Shown here: positions 22,105-34,688 of the stretch, in pieces
How positions within the stretch are numbered: the first letter of the stretch is position 1
Layout: every line of letters begins with the position of its first letter
NCBI GenBank assembly: GCA_948567375.1
Contig: OX419756.1
Location: 129,001-193,000, forward strand
Source: Lunularia cruciata
Taxonomy: Eukaryota > Streptophyta > Marchantiopsida > Lunulariales > Lunulariaceae
Direction: 5' to 3'
DNA length: 64,000 bases
The notes under the pieces: model-generated
Told to the model about the DNA's origin: nothing
Database searches by the model: none
What the model saw: the letters and a program-made list of their open reading frames with translations, nothing else
Position numbers and translations under genes: made by a program

Positions 22105-22796
22105 TGTAACACCCATTTCTGCATGTGTGTGGTATTGTGATATTTAGCTTGGTATTACAAGTACTTAAGAGATATTATTTATATAGAGATAAAGGATGGT
22201 TCTTTATTAGTCATAGTTAGCTAAAGTTAGTCATAGCTAAGATAGAGGAGACCTTACTTTAGAGGAAGTAGAAAAGATGAGCATTAATACTTTGGATTTT
22301 AGTGTGTTGACTTGGTATTATTCCTAGGTGTTTGGCTTTGAGGAAAGAGTTGAGAACTCTTGGGCCCGCAAGCCTTTTTATTTGGATTCTTCTTTAGTTT
22401 AAGGATAGCCCATGTGAAGGAATCCTTGACTTAGTGGTTGGGTCAAGATAAGACCACATGCTTAGGGGAATATGCCCATGTGAATGGATATTCCTTTCTA
22501 CTTTTTTGACTTTACTTGACTTTTAGTTTAGTAACTTGAGTTACTACAGTAATTAGTAACTTTGGTACGTAACTATTTCACAAGTACATAAACAAGGGGT
22601 GAAGAGGTACTCATGATCCTTTCATTTGCAACTATCTCTCTCTCATTGAGTTCTCTAGTGAGCAATGTCTTGAGTCTTGGAGTGTTAGCCTTGGAGGAGT
22701 ATGATGGAGTTGGGGTTCCTTGCCTTCTTAGTCCATGGTGCGCTACCATAATAGCCATCAGAGGTTCATCCTGAGTGAGAGACAGGCCGGCTCACA
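22105..22796 (+). mobile_element. Solo LTR-B inserted in GypA copy 2
   Basis: The LTR is 692 bp, from TGTAACACCC at 22105 to ...GGCTCACA at 22796. The target is AGTC on the left and AGTT on the right; the uninterrupted sequence in the sister copy at 43131-43150 has this site once. No GypB internal sequence is attached, so it is a solo LTR. The four-base duplication has one mismatch; five is more usual for gypsy. Confidence 0.85.
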
Positions 22797-25379
22797 AGTT
22801 AGTGCAAACCAAAATGTATCTCTTCCTTGTGACTTAGGTCACTGGTTGAATGGGACCCACAAAATCAATTCCCCATTTCTCAAATGGGGCCAATGGAAAA
22901 ATTGGTCTCAAAGGCCATTGAGAAGTAGCCGTCGGCTTCCCCATTCTTTGACAAGCATCACAGCTTTGGATATGAGCATGCATGTCTTTGTACATTGTAG
23001 GCCACCAATACCCTGAGGAAAGAATCTTCTTTACAGTATTCTTTAGAGCATAGTGTCCTCTCGATGCTTTGGAGTGTAAAGACTCAATTACCCCTCCAAC
23101 TTCATATGACTCCAAGCATCACCGAAGTACTTTGTCTTTGCCCATCTTGAATAAAATGCTATGTTTTAGCTGATACAGCCCCATTTTCATAAGAAAGACT
23201 GCCCTATGCTCCGAGTCCAGCCCTTCAAGACAATGAGAGTATGCAGATAATGATATTCTGCTGCATACCTTGTACTTTGCATTGCTGTTAATTGATATAA
23301 TTCTTCATCAGGGAACCAATTGTCAATTTCCCACTCCTGGTCTTGAGTTTCTAACCTGGACAGGAAGTCCGCATTCAAATGCAAAGCTCCTTTGCTTACT
23401 TGTACAGTATATGTGAATTCTTGTAACAATAAGATCCATTTTGCAATTTGCCCAAACAAATCTGCCTTCTTGACCAAATGTTGCAATGCGTAATGGTCAA
23501 CACAAAAGACAAACTTGTATCCCAGCAGGTAGTGGCAAAATTTCTTGCAAGCATATACCATTTTGAGTGTTTCTCTTTCAGTTGCCAAATAGTTATTTTC
23601 AGAAACTGAAAGTTATTGGCTGGCATAATACACCAGGTAGTCCTTCTTCGTCTTGTCCTTCTGACTTAAGATGACTCCGATGGCCATGGACAAAGTGTCC
23701 ACATATACATGAAAAGGGACATCCCAATTCGGGGCCCTCATAATTGGTGCTTCAACCAGTTTCTTCTTCAACACCTAGAAAGTTTCTTCTTGATCTGCTT
23801 CCCATAGGTAGTCTTCGGATTTCTTCAGAAGCTTTGTAAGGGGTGCAGCAAGCACCGCATAGTTTGAAACAAAGCATTTGTAGTATCCGACATGTCCCAA
23901 GAAGGCTCTTAGCTCCCAAATGTTCTTCAAGGATTGCAAAGCTGTGATTACTTTAACATTCTTGACATCAACTTCAATACCTTGGCTTGACACCCAATGC
24001 CCTAGAAGAATTCCCTTGTTCATTGCAAAGAAGCATTTCTCCGAGTGTAATGACAAATTGACAAAATGACACCTTTCAAAAGTTTGGCGAAGGTAATCTA
24101 AATGTACATCTCTTTGCCCAAACAAACAAAAATCATCAATAAACACTTCCACAAATTTGTGCATGAAATCCTTGAAGATTGAATTCATCATCCACTGGAA
24201 AGTAGCAGGAGCATTACACAACCCAAAGGGCATTTGATTGAAAGCAAAAGTGCCCCAATCGGTCATGAATGTGGTTTTATCCTTGTCCTCTTCTCAAATG
24301 GATACTTGATTGTACCCTAAGAATCCATCGAGAAAACTATAACAAGGGTGACCAGCTTCTTGGTCCAGAATTGTATCAGTAAAAGGCAAGGGATGATGAT
24401 CCTTCCTTGTGATTGTGTTCAACTTACGGAAGTCTCGGCACACTCGGATCTTCCCTGTTTTCTTCTTCGGGACAGTGACAATGGGGGAAACCCATTCACT
24501 GCTTAAGACAAGGAAGATGATTCCGGCCCCTAAGTACTTGTCGATTTCATCTTTCACCAAAAGTGAGTACTTCAGGTTCAGGCGGTATTGTCTCTACCAA
24601 ACCAGAACCGCACCTTCAACCAGATCAATCCGATGTTCTCCAAATTCTTGTGGAATACTTGGCATTTGATCAATAGACCAGGCAAATACATCCTAGAATT
24701 CTATGAATAGGGCAGTGTATCCTACCAACTCCTCCAAAGTGACTATCTTTGAAATTTTTAAAATTTTTCCTTCAATCAATACAACATCTTGATAGTCATC
24801 GGGGTTGATGACTCCTTCAACGTGGCTTACTCGGCTTAACCCAAGGCGAGCTGCCATCAAACCCCCTTCCTCCAAGTCAGGTTCACCCGAGGCGAGGTCA
24901 TATGGATCTTTGTCTTCAACATCCACCTCGTAGCATTCCAAATAGTTCACTTGGACTTTGTCAGAGGATTTGTCTGAGGATGAAGACCATGAGTCTTTGG
25001 ATTCATCCTCCTCTTCTGACGAACTTGTTTCCCCAAGGTGGGGAACTTTCGTCCAACTCACAATCACCAGCTTTTGATCTTGGGGTGAAATGTCCTTGAA
25101 CCGTAACTTTTGTTGGTGCCAATCTACCACAACTTGGGCACTATACAATCAGGGTCTTTTGATCAATAGAGGGTAACCAGTCTTGGTCACTGGTTGCAAC
25201 ACAATGTAGTTCAACTTGAAGGGCACCACTCCAATGATCATGGTAATGTTTGACAGCATGCCCAAGCACCGTCCCCTGGTTTGGTCTGCAAATTTCAAGA
25301 CTCGGGGTGTTGGCTCAAACGTATGACACCCTAGTCGATTTGAAGTATCTTCGGTCATGACATTCACACCCAACCCTGA
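22797..25379 (-). pseudogene. GypA copy 2: protease, RT, RNase H and start of integrase
   Basis: Read on the minus strand. Protease piece 25373-25149 (GVNVMTEDTSNRLG; the catalytic Asp is lost at the 25380 break). Linker 25148-24693. RT 24560-24294 (VCRDFRKLNTITRKDHHPL, YSFLDGFLGYNQVSI) and 24266-23775 (MPFGLCNAPATFQ, VFIDDFCLFG with the Asp pair). RNase H 23588-23187 (REALK-like YACKKFCHYLLGYKF, LNADFLSRLE). Integrase HHCC 23115-22834 (GHYALKNTVKKIL, CDACQ) with the first catalytic Asp in WGIDFVGP. Stops and small frameshifts separate the pieces. It has no chromodomain. Its 5' part is removed by LTR-A copy 6. Confidence 0.85.
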
Positions 25380-26175
25380 TGTGACAACCCAGCAAATATC
25401 ACTTTTGCGGTAATCAAGTAAGTAAAGTTTGTTCTCGCAGAGGTACTATTCAGAAATGTCCAAATACAAAGTCAAAAGTCCTAATTGCAGTTCTTCTTGG
25501 TTTCTTCTTTAATCTCTTAGGTAGAAACTACACCCAAAAGAGAGTAACAAGCTCACAATCTTGACAACTGGTCACGAGTAACACACATAATCACATCATA
25601 GCAAATTCTGTCCAAACAACTCTTGATTGTGATGATTCAGATTCTCTTGGAGACGGCACTTCACTACAAAGAAAAATTTCACCTCAGAATTATTTTTGAC
25701 CCTTCCATTGAAGGCACAACTTCCTCGATCGAAATTGCTTCACATCAACTTCATGCTGCACTCACAAATGCAAAATACTACCAACACTACAATTCCTCTC
25801 AGATCTGTCAAGGCATTGCTCCAATGCACTTCACTCCGGATCAAACACACAGAATAAAGATCAAGGCTGCAGATTCCAACATCCATAGACACACTAACTT
25901 GCACTTCGGAATTCTCCACACTCACAAACACAAACACAGAATTGACAATCGGAATTAAGCTCAAGCGACGAGCACTGAAAACAACACTTTGCTTTATCTA
26001 TCTTCAGAAATATGAATACTGAATAACATAAGACTGCGAATGCTCCCCTTAAGTACTGAAGCAAATGGTAGTTCTTCCTACCTAAACACCGCTTCCTAAC
26101 ATCTCTTCCTACCTACAGATCCAAAGTGACAATCTATCTCTTCATATCTATCTCTTCCTATTTCAAAATCGATAC

Positions 26176-28749
26176 TTATCCCAATCCGATGTCTACCTCA
26201 TCGGCTTCCAAACCCGATGATCTTCTTATCACTTCTCCTTCTTTGGGTATAGCTAATTCTACTAATTCCTTCACTAATTCTACTACTTCTACACTAGGAA
26301 CTACAATTGCACTAAGGAGTGACTTATCTAACTCTCTAATTCCTTCACTAATTCTACTACTTCTACAGTAGGAACTACAATTGCACTAAGGCGTGACTTA
26401 TCTAACTCTCTATTTCCTGACCCACTCTTCCCTAGTGTGTCAATTATCAAGTCCGATGACACCTGAATTCCTATTTCTGCAACATCGGGTTTCTGCTCTG
26501 CTGTCACACTATTCTGAATTTTCTCTAACTCTGAATTAACTAAATCTAATTGAAGACTAACATTATTCTCTACTTCTACATCTTCCAATCTATGCGCTCT
26601 CTCAATCGGATCAACAAGGTGTTCATATCCACATCCTTGGCTTTTCTCTTCCAAGTTTCCTGCACAAGTAACTTCAACTCATGTAGGCGGGCTTCTTCCA
26701 ATCTCCCTTCAGCCTCCATGCTTAGAAGTGCTCTCAACTTCCCCGCAACTTCTCCCACTGGTTTCGATGTATATCCTCGAGAACGTTCTACCTTCAACTC
26801 CTCATGATACATCTTCAACTCATCTTTGTCCTCTGTAGCGAGCATCTTCTTCTCTTCTGCATATTGCGTGCTCTACCTTTCCGCACTCTTGACAAGTTCT
26901 TGTAATGGTTCCTCTTCTTCTTGCCTGACTGCTAAATCTCTCTGCCATGCTTGATCCTTTGCCGCTGCACTCTTCTTCAAACTATCCAACTCCTGCTCCA
27001 TTACGGTGGTCATTGCCTTCAAATGGACATTCTTGATGCACACATCACTCACTTCCTCCTTCATCTTGCTCAGCCACATTGCCTGTTCCGCTAATTCTTC
27101 GGCTCGCCTCTACAGTTCTTTCTCTTTTACATCACTACTTTCTTGTAACATTGTAAGAGTCTTCTTTGTAAAGCCTTCCTCCTGCCTAAGTTCTTCCACT
27201 TCTTTACTTCTTTGGACTTGTTGCTCCTGCAACCCCTTCACTTCACTCATCAAATGCATCACCACCTGCAACTTGTTCATCCCCTTCCTACAATCTTGGG
27301 GAATTTCCTTCCAATGATCCTTCAGTAGCTCCAACAATGGTGTGACCACCTTTGTCAAATACGATATCCCACCAAAGTTCTCTTCCTCTTCATCGCCGTC
27401 TTTGTCTTGAGTCTGTACCGCCGTCATCGGCTCCTTCATCCAAAGTCGCGATCTTCGTATCTTTAGAGACATTGTTTCGGTACTTTCTTTGTCTTTGCCT
27501 CTTGAACTCGGCCCCGCTAGATACTCCTCCTTCTCTTCTGGTCTCGTCTTGTTCACCACCATCGCCTGACAAGCTTCATTGACCGCCACCAATTGCTAAA
27601 CTTCTGGCTCCCCCTTGCTATTGCTTCCGGACTCCTCACTTTTTAAGGTGAGCTCCTCTTCTTTGGATTCCTCCTCTTGTGACTCGGTTTCTTCCTTAGA
27701 CTCTGATCCCGATGATGCGTCCCTCACCATCTTCATATTCTTCGTAGTCAGCCGTCGAGTCTTTCTTTGAGTGGGAGGCAACTTTGCTTCTTTGGGTTTG
27801 CAGTGTTTCTTTGTCTTCGGACAGGTGATTTATTTGATCTTCCACTGTCCGGTCTTCAAGAAATACTCATCATTGACTCTCAGATGCAGCATATACTGGC
27901 GCTCTTCCTTGTCTGCTTCCCGTTGTAAATCCGGATGAATGTGAGACACCATACAATGACGCTCCTCTTTGGTCAGCAGGTTCAACCCAAAGTAGAAATG
28001 GGCTGCAAATGGTGCAAAATACTGCAGTGGAGAGCCCGTTTGCCAACTAATCACCACCATCTGCCTCGTTCGGTGGTGGAAGCACTTCGCCCAATTCACT
28101 CGAACTCCTGCAAATATTTGGTAGAAGAAGACAACTTGCTGCATGTTCACATAGGTGGTTTGTTCTGGCTTGAACATGGCCATCATTGCCCCCATGATGC
28201 TTCTTCAAATTGGATCCCGATAGGACTCCACCTTGTATCCATTCGTCCTTCTTGGAGCAAAAAATGAGTTGTGAATCTCCATAGTCTCCTCTATAGCATC
28301 ACACTTCCGATAGAAAGGTGATCCCCGTCGGCTCTCCTGCTTCTCTCCCCAATACTAACCTCCAATCCGACTCAGTCCATCAAGCTAGATTGCCTCTCTT
28401 CCCTTCCACCTCGGGACCCTCCTCACAATTACTTGCAGCAATTTCTGCCATCACTCCCGAGAAACTGAAATTCCTGTTCCATGCTAAGAAAGTAATATGA
28501 AGTCTAGTCAAGACTTTGATTCTAGCTTTACATCTAATCTTCGGATTGCAAAACCTTGCACCGCCAGCGCATTGGCCACCTTCTTTGCCATAATCTGTTC
28601 TCTCATTCTACAATGCTGGAAGATGATACCTTCTCCTGGACGAGACACTATAACTCCCTCGGGATTTCAGAAAATTTCACTCTCGATGGGCTTCCGGACA
28701 CGTATTACTGCAAGATGACTCAAAGGGATTGGAAATTTACTTGGCACAT
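26176..28749 (-). pseudogene. ORF-X (a1) in LTR-A copy 6
   Basis: Starts at an ATG at 28749 (the a1 start) and ends at a stop at 26176-26178 after EVDIGLG. The N-terminal domain is 28195-27830 (MAMFKPEQTTYVNMQQ, NWAKCFHHRTRQMVV, HFYFGLNLL). The linker is 27781-27596 and 27592-27110 (EESKEEELTLKSEESGS). The coiled coil is 27079-26873 and 26845-26576 (EEVSDVCIKNVHLKA, KDELKMYHEELK). The C-terminal region is 26654-26328 (LIIDTLGKSGSGNRELD). A 74-bp duplication shifts the frame near 26337. The tail has the same DTLxKSGSGxxELD signature as the a2 copies. Confidence 0.7.
26263..26410. repeat. 74-bp tandem duplication, two units
   Basis: Units 26263-26336 and 26337-26410 differ at only a few bases. 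They lie in the C-terminal coding part of ORF-X; other copies have one unit. The length is not a multiple of three, so it breaks the frame. Confidence 0.85.
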
Positions 28750-29075
28750 TCAACTTGTCCTTGCACTGTCACAATCTTATATTACCCCGAATTGCAGTCA
28801 TTCTTCAGTCAATTTCAACTTCGAATTTCTCTCTTCTGTGTGCAAATCCTGGTCATTGTCAAGACATACTTCTTCTGCCTCTGCTGTTTCTTAAAATGTA
28901 CTTTCTTGCCACATACCAAGGTTGTTAAACGGTCTTCGTATCTTCTGTGCCTTCCGACTTGAAGACGGTGCTCTTTGGACTTTTTCCGTTGTACTTCTTT
29001 TCCGAGTACCTCCATCATTGGATCCAATATCGTCTTCTTTGGATGTCCTCCAAAGTTACTTCCATCCATTCTTTG

Positions 29076-30599
29076 AGTGTCTTCAAGGCACTTAATGATT
29101 TGGATCAAGAGAAGAAGGAAAAATTGAGAGATTACTCTGAGCGGTTCATGGCCTTATTGAACCAAGTTCCGAAACAATCCGGTGTGGTGGGTTATTCCGA
29201 TGCCCAAGCCATTACCTGGTTTCTCGGAGGGCTTTCACCGGAGATTCAAATCTTTGCCAGGGAGAGGAATGTAACTTCCTTGGACAAAGTCATCAAACAT
29301 GTTGCCTGATATGAGGCGGCTCATTCTCACTTGTCTAGCAACCAAAAAAATCGTGAGAAGAAGGCCAAGAAGCCGAGACAAAGAGCTTCTCGTAGCACCT
29401 CCCCTTCTTTGGAGGAATCCTCCACATCTTCTAGTTCTTCTTTGGAATCCGACAAAGAACCCAAGCCATGAAGAATATGAAGGCGCGGAGGAAAGAAGCC
29501 AGTAATGCCGCCAGTAAAGAATGTACCTAAGGCAAATCAAAAGTTGGAAACTCTTATTAAAGAGTTTGCGGATTTCAGGATCCAGATGATTGGGGCTAAG
29601 GACCGAAGAAAGCCCCCATAATTTGGTCGACCAAATGTATGGTGCACTGCATGTGGTAAATCTGGCCATGCTAATACGGAGTGTTTAACTCGTATGGCAT
29701 TTCCTATGCAACAAATTGATTGGGTTACCGGATGGGATCAGGGCAAAGAAGAAGAGTCTATATACCAAACCCAAGAAATACAGCCTCCAGCAAGCCCATT
29801 ATATCAAGGTCCCAGGTATGGACCACGAGAGTATAATCCTACTGCTCCCCCATGAAGACCACCAATGGGTGGCCAAAATAGACCTCAAAATGTTGCATCA
29901 GGTGCTTGTTACAATTGTGGCTCGATGGGACATTGGTCTCCAAATTGTCTGAAGCCAAGACGACAAATTGGGTATGTGCCCCTTTGTGGGAATTGTAAAG
30001 GATCAGGGCACACAAGAAATCAGTGCCCGCAACCACCCAATCCAAAGCCTCCTATCAAGTATGTACAGACTCCCGTAGAGCATGCTGCACTCCAGGGAAA
30101 GGGGGATACTAATTTAAATTGTATCACACTTGAGGAAGAGAGGCCTCAAGAAGGGAGTCCCGCTTCAGAAGGAGAGTGGCCAGACCTCAAAATTTTGACG
30201 GTAGAAACTCGCACGGGGAGGAAGAATCGAGCTCCCGAAGAAGCAAGTTTAGGTACGTCTTCTTCCTCATGAAAAATGAAGAGACTACAACCAAAAGCTA
30301 TCCTTTCTACGAAGGAGGAAAAGGTCCTAGCAAAAGCTAAAGCAAAAGCCTTGCAGAAAGAAATTAAGGAAGCAATACTACGCACGCGGGAGATGAGTTT
30401 GGAGGAAAATACTAAGACCCAACCTCTAGTGTTTCTGGCGGATATCAGGTCTGAAGTAAAAGACTTGATCCAAGCCGAAGTTGGTCAACCCTATGATCAT
30501 TGGGTCAAGAACCTACGCACTTTGATTACTATCCTCAAGCATCCCAAAGTTTGTTTTGAACAGGCGCAAAACTTAGATCCAAAGCCAAAGACAAAGTAG
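29076..30599 (+). pseudogene. GypA copy 3: gag with three zinc knuckles
   Basis: One frame with several stops. It contains a gag-type helical domain (LNDLDQEKKEKLRDYSERF, AITWFLGGLSPEI), then a basic/serine-rich stretch and three CCHC knuckles. These are CTACGKSGHANTEC (29643-29684), CYNCGSMGHWSPNC (29907-29948) and CGNCKGSGHTRNQC (29985-30026). A lysine-rich region and VFLADIRSEVKDLIQAEVG follow before the pol frame. The N-terminus is missing at the 29075 break. Stops lie near 29310, 29622, 29852, 30273 and 30597; pol follows in the same frame, so gag and pol were probably one reading frame. Confidence 0.8.
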
Positions 30600-32210
30600 G
30601 TGAAATTGGGAGGAGTTCCACAATACAATATTGTGGCAGATATGGCGTCTACAAGTGCAAACGTCACATTTAAACAATTGTGGGAGGACAATAAGCTATA
30701 TTTAAAGCAGCTAAGTTTAGCACTCAAGAAAGTAAGGGCGATGACCAAGAAAGACTTGCCCGTAATTTATTGTATTGAACAAGAGGATTTGGGATCTCCT
30801 GAGGTGGATGCGGAGATAGCAGGCTGTATGATCACATCCATACCCATTGATTTGGGGTCGGGTGTGAATGTCATGATAGAAGACACTACACATCGACTGG
30901 GGTACACAACATTTGAACCAACACTCCGAATTCTGAAGTTTGCGGATCAAACCAGGAGACGGCCCTTGGGCATGCTGTCGAATATCACTACAATTATAAG
31001 AGGGGTGCCCTTCAAATTAAATTACATTGTGTTACAACCAGTAACCAAAACCGGCTACCTTCTCTTGATCGGAAGATCTTGGTTGTACAGTGCCCAGGTC
31101 ATGGTGGATTGGCACCAGCAAAAATTAAGATTTAAAGACATCTTGTCTAAAGAGCAAAAGCTGGTGATTGTGAGTTGGAAAAAGGTTCCTCATCTTGGAG
31201 AAACAACTTTTTCAGAAGACGAGGATGAATCCGAAGATTCATCGTCTTCATCTTTCAAGGACTCCGAAGACGACGTCCAAGTTAATTATTTGGAATGCTA
31301 CAAGGTAGAGGTCAAAGATGAAGACACATACGACATTGCCTTAGGTGAACAAGACTTGGAGGAAGGAGGTTTGACAGTAGTACGTCTCAGATTAAGCCAA
31401 GTAAGTCACGTAGAAGGTGTCATTAACCCCGATGACTGTCAAGATGTGGTCTTGACTGAAGAAAAGATTTTAAAGATTTCAAAGACAGTCACCGTGGAGG
31501 AGTTGGTAGGATACATTGCCTTGTTTATAGAGTTCCGGGATGTATTCGCCTGGTCTATTGATCAAATGCCGGGAATTCTACGAGAATTTGGAGAGCACCG
31601 GATTGATCTAGTTGAAGGTGCAGTTCCGGTTTGGCAAAGACAATACCGCCTGAACCCGAAGTACTCCCTCTTGGTGAAAGACAAAATTGATAAGAACTTG
31701 GGGGCCGGAATAATTTTCCCTATTCTAAGCAGTGAGTGGGTTTCCCTCATTGTCATTGTTCCAAAGAAAAAGACGGGGAAAATTAGAGTGTGCCAAGATT
31801 TTTGCAAAATGAATGCAGTCACCCAAAAGAACCATCATCCTTTACCATTTACAGATACAATTCTGGACCAAGTGGCTGGTCATCCTTGTTATAGCTTTCT
31901 TGATGGATTTTTAGGGTACAATCAAGTATCCATTCAAGAAGAGGATAAAGATAAAACCACATTCACGACCAATTGGAGCACTTCTGCTTACAATGAAATG
32001 CCCTTAGGGTTGTGTAATGCTCCCGCTACTTTCCAGCGGATGATGAATTCAATATTCAAAGATTTTCTGTGCAAATTTGTGGAAGTCTTCATTGATGATT
32101 TTTGTGTATTTGGACGAAGAGATGTACATTTAGATTACCTTTGCCAAACTTTTGAAAGGTGTCATTTTGCCGGCTTATCATTACACCCAGAGAAATGCTT
32201 CTTTGCATGA
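30600..32210 (+). pseudogene. GypA copy 3: protease and reverse transcriptase, open for 536 codons
   Basis: A gypsy-type aspartic protease has its active site at residues 84-88 (DLGSG in place of the common DTGS/DSGS), followed by an acidic linker (about 200-290). The RT covers about 300-536: VCQDFCKMNAVT, HPLPFTDTILDQ, YSFLDGFLGYNQVSI, MPLGLCNAPATFQ, and FIDD with Asp 499 and 500. The frame ends at a TGA at 32208 because of a frameshift just before it; RT thumb and RNase H continue two bases out of phase. Strong similarity to copy 2 on the other strand. Ty3/gypsy, non-chromodomain type by its integrase end. Confidence 0.88.
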
Positions 32211-32980
32211 AGGAGGGAATTCTTCGGGGGCACCGGGTGTCAAACTGAGGTATTGAAGTCGATGTCGAGAAGGTTAAAGTAATCGTAGCTTTGGAATCTC
32301 CAAAGAACATCCGGGAGCTAAGAGCCTTCTTGGGACATGTCTACTACAGACGCTTTGTGTCAAATTATGCGGTGCTTGCTGCACCACTTACCAAGCTTCT
32401 AAAGAAATCCAAAGACTATCTATGGGAAGCAAATCAGGAAGAATCTTTCCAAGTGTTGAAGAAGAAACTGGTTGAAGCACCAGTTATGAAGGCCCCAAAT
32501 TGGGACGTCCCTTTTCATGTATATGTGGACACTTCATCCATGGCCATCAGAGTAGTCTTAAGTCAGAAGGACAAGAAGAAGAAGGACTACCCGGTATAAT
32601 AAGCTAGCCGACAACTATCAGTCTCAGAAAATAACTATTCAATGACTGAACGAGAAGCACTCAAAATGGTGTATGCATGCAAGAAATTTTGCCACTACCT
32701 GTTGGGATACAAATTCATCTTCTATGTGGACCATTATGCATTGCAACACTTGGTCAAGAAGGCAGATTTGTCTGGGCGAATTGCACGATGGATCTTATTG
32801 TTACAAGAATTCACATACACTGTATAAGTAAGGAAGGGAGCTTTGCATTCAAATGCGGACTTCTTATCCAGGTTAGAAACTCAAGACCAAGATTTGGAAA
32901 TTGATGATGGGTTTCCTAATGAAGAGCTATATCATTTAATGGCTGTTTGAAGTAAGCAGTATGCGGCAGAATATCACTAT
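32211..32980 (+). pseudogene. GypA copy 3: RT thumb and RNase H, broken
   Basis: The frame from about 32201 reads KEGILRGHRV, a stop, then KNIRELRAFLGHVYYRRFV (the RT connection), the RNase H start with VYVDTSSMAI (first Asp), and ACKKFCHYLLGYKF. It then reads VDHYALQHLV and NADFLSRLETQ. Stops at about 32250, 32599, 32826 and 32950 interrupt it. Confidence 0.85.
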
Positions 32981-34269
32981 TTGCATATGTGCAATTGTCC
33001 TGAGGGGCTGGACCCGGAACAAAAGGCAGTCTTTCTTCAGAAAATGGGACCGTACCAATTGAAACAAAAATTTTTGTTTAAAATGGGCAAAGATGAAGTA
33101 CTTCGGAGATGTCTGGAAGCATACAAAGTCGGAGGAGTCATCAAATCCTTACACTTAGAAGCATCGGAGGGACACTATGCCCTGAAAAATACGGTGAAGA
33201 AAATTCTTTTGGCAGGGTATTGGTGGCCTACGATGTATAAAGATACTCATGCCCATATTCAGAGTTGTGATGCTTGTCAAATAATAGGGAAACCAACGGC
33301 AACTTCCCAATGGCCTTTGAAACCAATTTTGCCTCTGGCCCCATTTGAGAAATGGGGTATTGATTTTGTGAGTCCTATTCAACCAGTTACCCGTGTCACA
33401 AGGAAGAGGTACATCTTAGTATGTACCAATTATGCCACCAAGATGGTGGAAGCAGAGGCAACACAAAGAGATGATGCAGAGACAATGGTTGAATTTTTCT
33501 TCCGAAACATCATCTCCCATTATGGGTGTCCTCCAAAATTGGTCAATGATCGGGGAACTCATTTTTTGAACTTGATGGTGGAAGCGTTAACCAAGTACTT
33601 CCAAATTAAACATTGGAAGACCACGCCTTACAACTTAAAAGCGAATGGACTTATGGAGAAGGCTAATGGATTGCTGGGCAAAATTTTGAATAAGGTGACA
33701 GTCACTTATGCCTATGATTGGGATACAAAGTTACCTACAGCATTGTGGGCATATCAAACAACTGAAAAGATTACTACCAAGCAAACTCCTTACTTCCTAA
33801 CATACAGATTGCATCCCATATTACCAGTTGAGTTTGAAGTACCAACATATAGAATACTTTGTGAAGAACGTTTGTCGGAGGAAGAAAGCCAAAATCTTCA
33901 GATTCATCAACTGATGTGACTGATGATTGGAAGAGAAAAGGGATGATGCAATGCAAAATACAAAGGAAATTCAAGAACAACGGAAGGTCAGGCACGATAA
34001 AAGAATCAAACCTGTGGCTGTTCAGGAGGGAGACTTGGTATTGTTATATGATAATCGCCAAATATTTTTTCAAGGAAAATTACATCTGAGGTGGATGGGA
34101 CCGTATCATGTGATGCACATATATGTTAATGGTTCTATTCAACTCGCAGACCTGGACGGCAATCCTTTTGCAACTCGCGTCAACGGTTGGAGGGTTAGAA
34201 AATATTGGACCCCGAACCCAACTTTGTATAAAAACCCGGTTGTCGGTGTTTGCGAGGACGCTCACATTT
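32981..34269 (+). pseudogene. GypA copy 3: integrase
   Basis: The 312-codon frame 32981-33919 carries the zinc-binding residues His58, His65, Cys96 and Cys99 and the catalytic triad Asp128 (WGIDFVSP), Asp190 (VNDRGTHF) and Glu226 (NGLMEKANG). A stop and frame change near 33920 separates it from the C-terminal domain at 33927-34271 (KRDDAMQ, GDLVLLYDNRQIFF, LHLRWMGPY, WRVRKYW). No chromodomain or PHD follows; the polypurine tract begins within the last codons. Confidence 0.88.
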
Positions 34270-34282
34270 GAGGGAGGGGGTA
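34266..34282 (+). other. Polypurine tract of GypA copy 3
   Basis: ATTTGAGGGAGGGGGTA ends directly at the LTR-A start TGTGGTACCCACA at 34283. Identical in position to the tract at 21258. Confidence 0.85.
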
Positions 34283-34656
34283 TGTGGTACCCACATTTTT
34301 TTTGTTTTTCTGTGTTTATTAGTGTTTAAGAGAAGAAGTAAGCACTAGAAGTCAAATTGCGGACAAACAATGGATGGAAGTAACTTTGGAGGACATCCAA
34401 AGAAGACGACATTAGATCCGATGATGGAGGTACTCGGAAAAGGAGTACGATAGAAAAAGTCCAAAGAGCATTGTCTTTGGGTCGGAAGGCACAAAAGATA
34501 TGAAGACCATTTAAGAACCTTGGTACGTGGCAAGAAAGTACATTTCAAGAAACGGCGAGGCAAAAGAAGCATGTCTTGACAGTGACCGGGATTTGCACGC
34601 AAAAGAGAGAAGGTCGAATTTGAAATTGACTGAAGAATGACTCCAATTCGGGGTAA

Positions 34657-34663
34657 TATAAGA
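34657..34663 (+). promoter_or_regulatory. TATA-like box of LTR-A copy 7 (a1)
   Basis: TATAAGA, 375 bases into the LTR and 32 bases before the ORF-X start at 34689. The spacing agrees with the a2 copies although the surrounding bases differ. With usual plant spacing, transcription would begin at or very near the first ATG. Confidence 0.5.
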
Positions 34664-34688
34664 TTGCAACTGCACAAGGACAAGTTGA

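Larger units (their letters stand above)
25380..29075 (-). mobile_element. LTR-A copy 6 (a1), truncated at its start
   Basis: The distal end TGTGACAACCC lies at 25380, inside the GypA protease gene. At the other side, homology with copy 7 stops near 29075, about 90 bases before the TGTGG terminus, and GypA gag on the other strand follows. The loss of the end and the strand switch suggest a rearrangement and not a simple insertion. The interval 25380-26175 is the noncoding 3' part. Confidence 0.85.
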
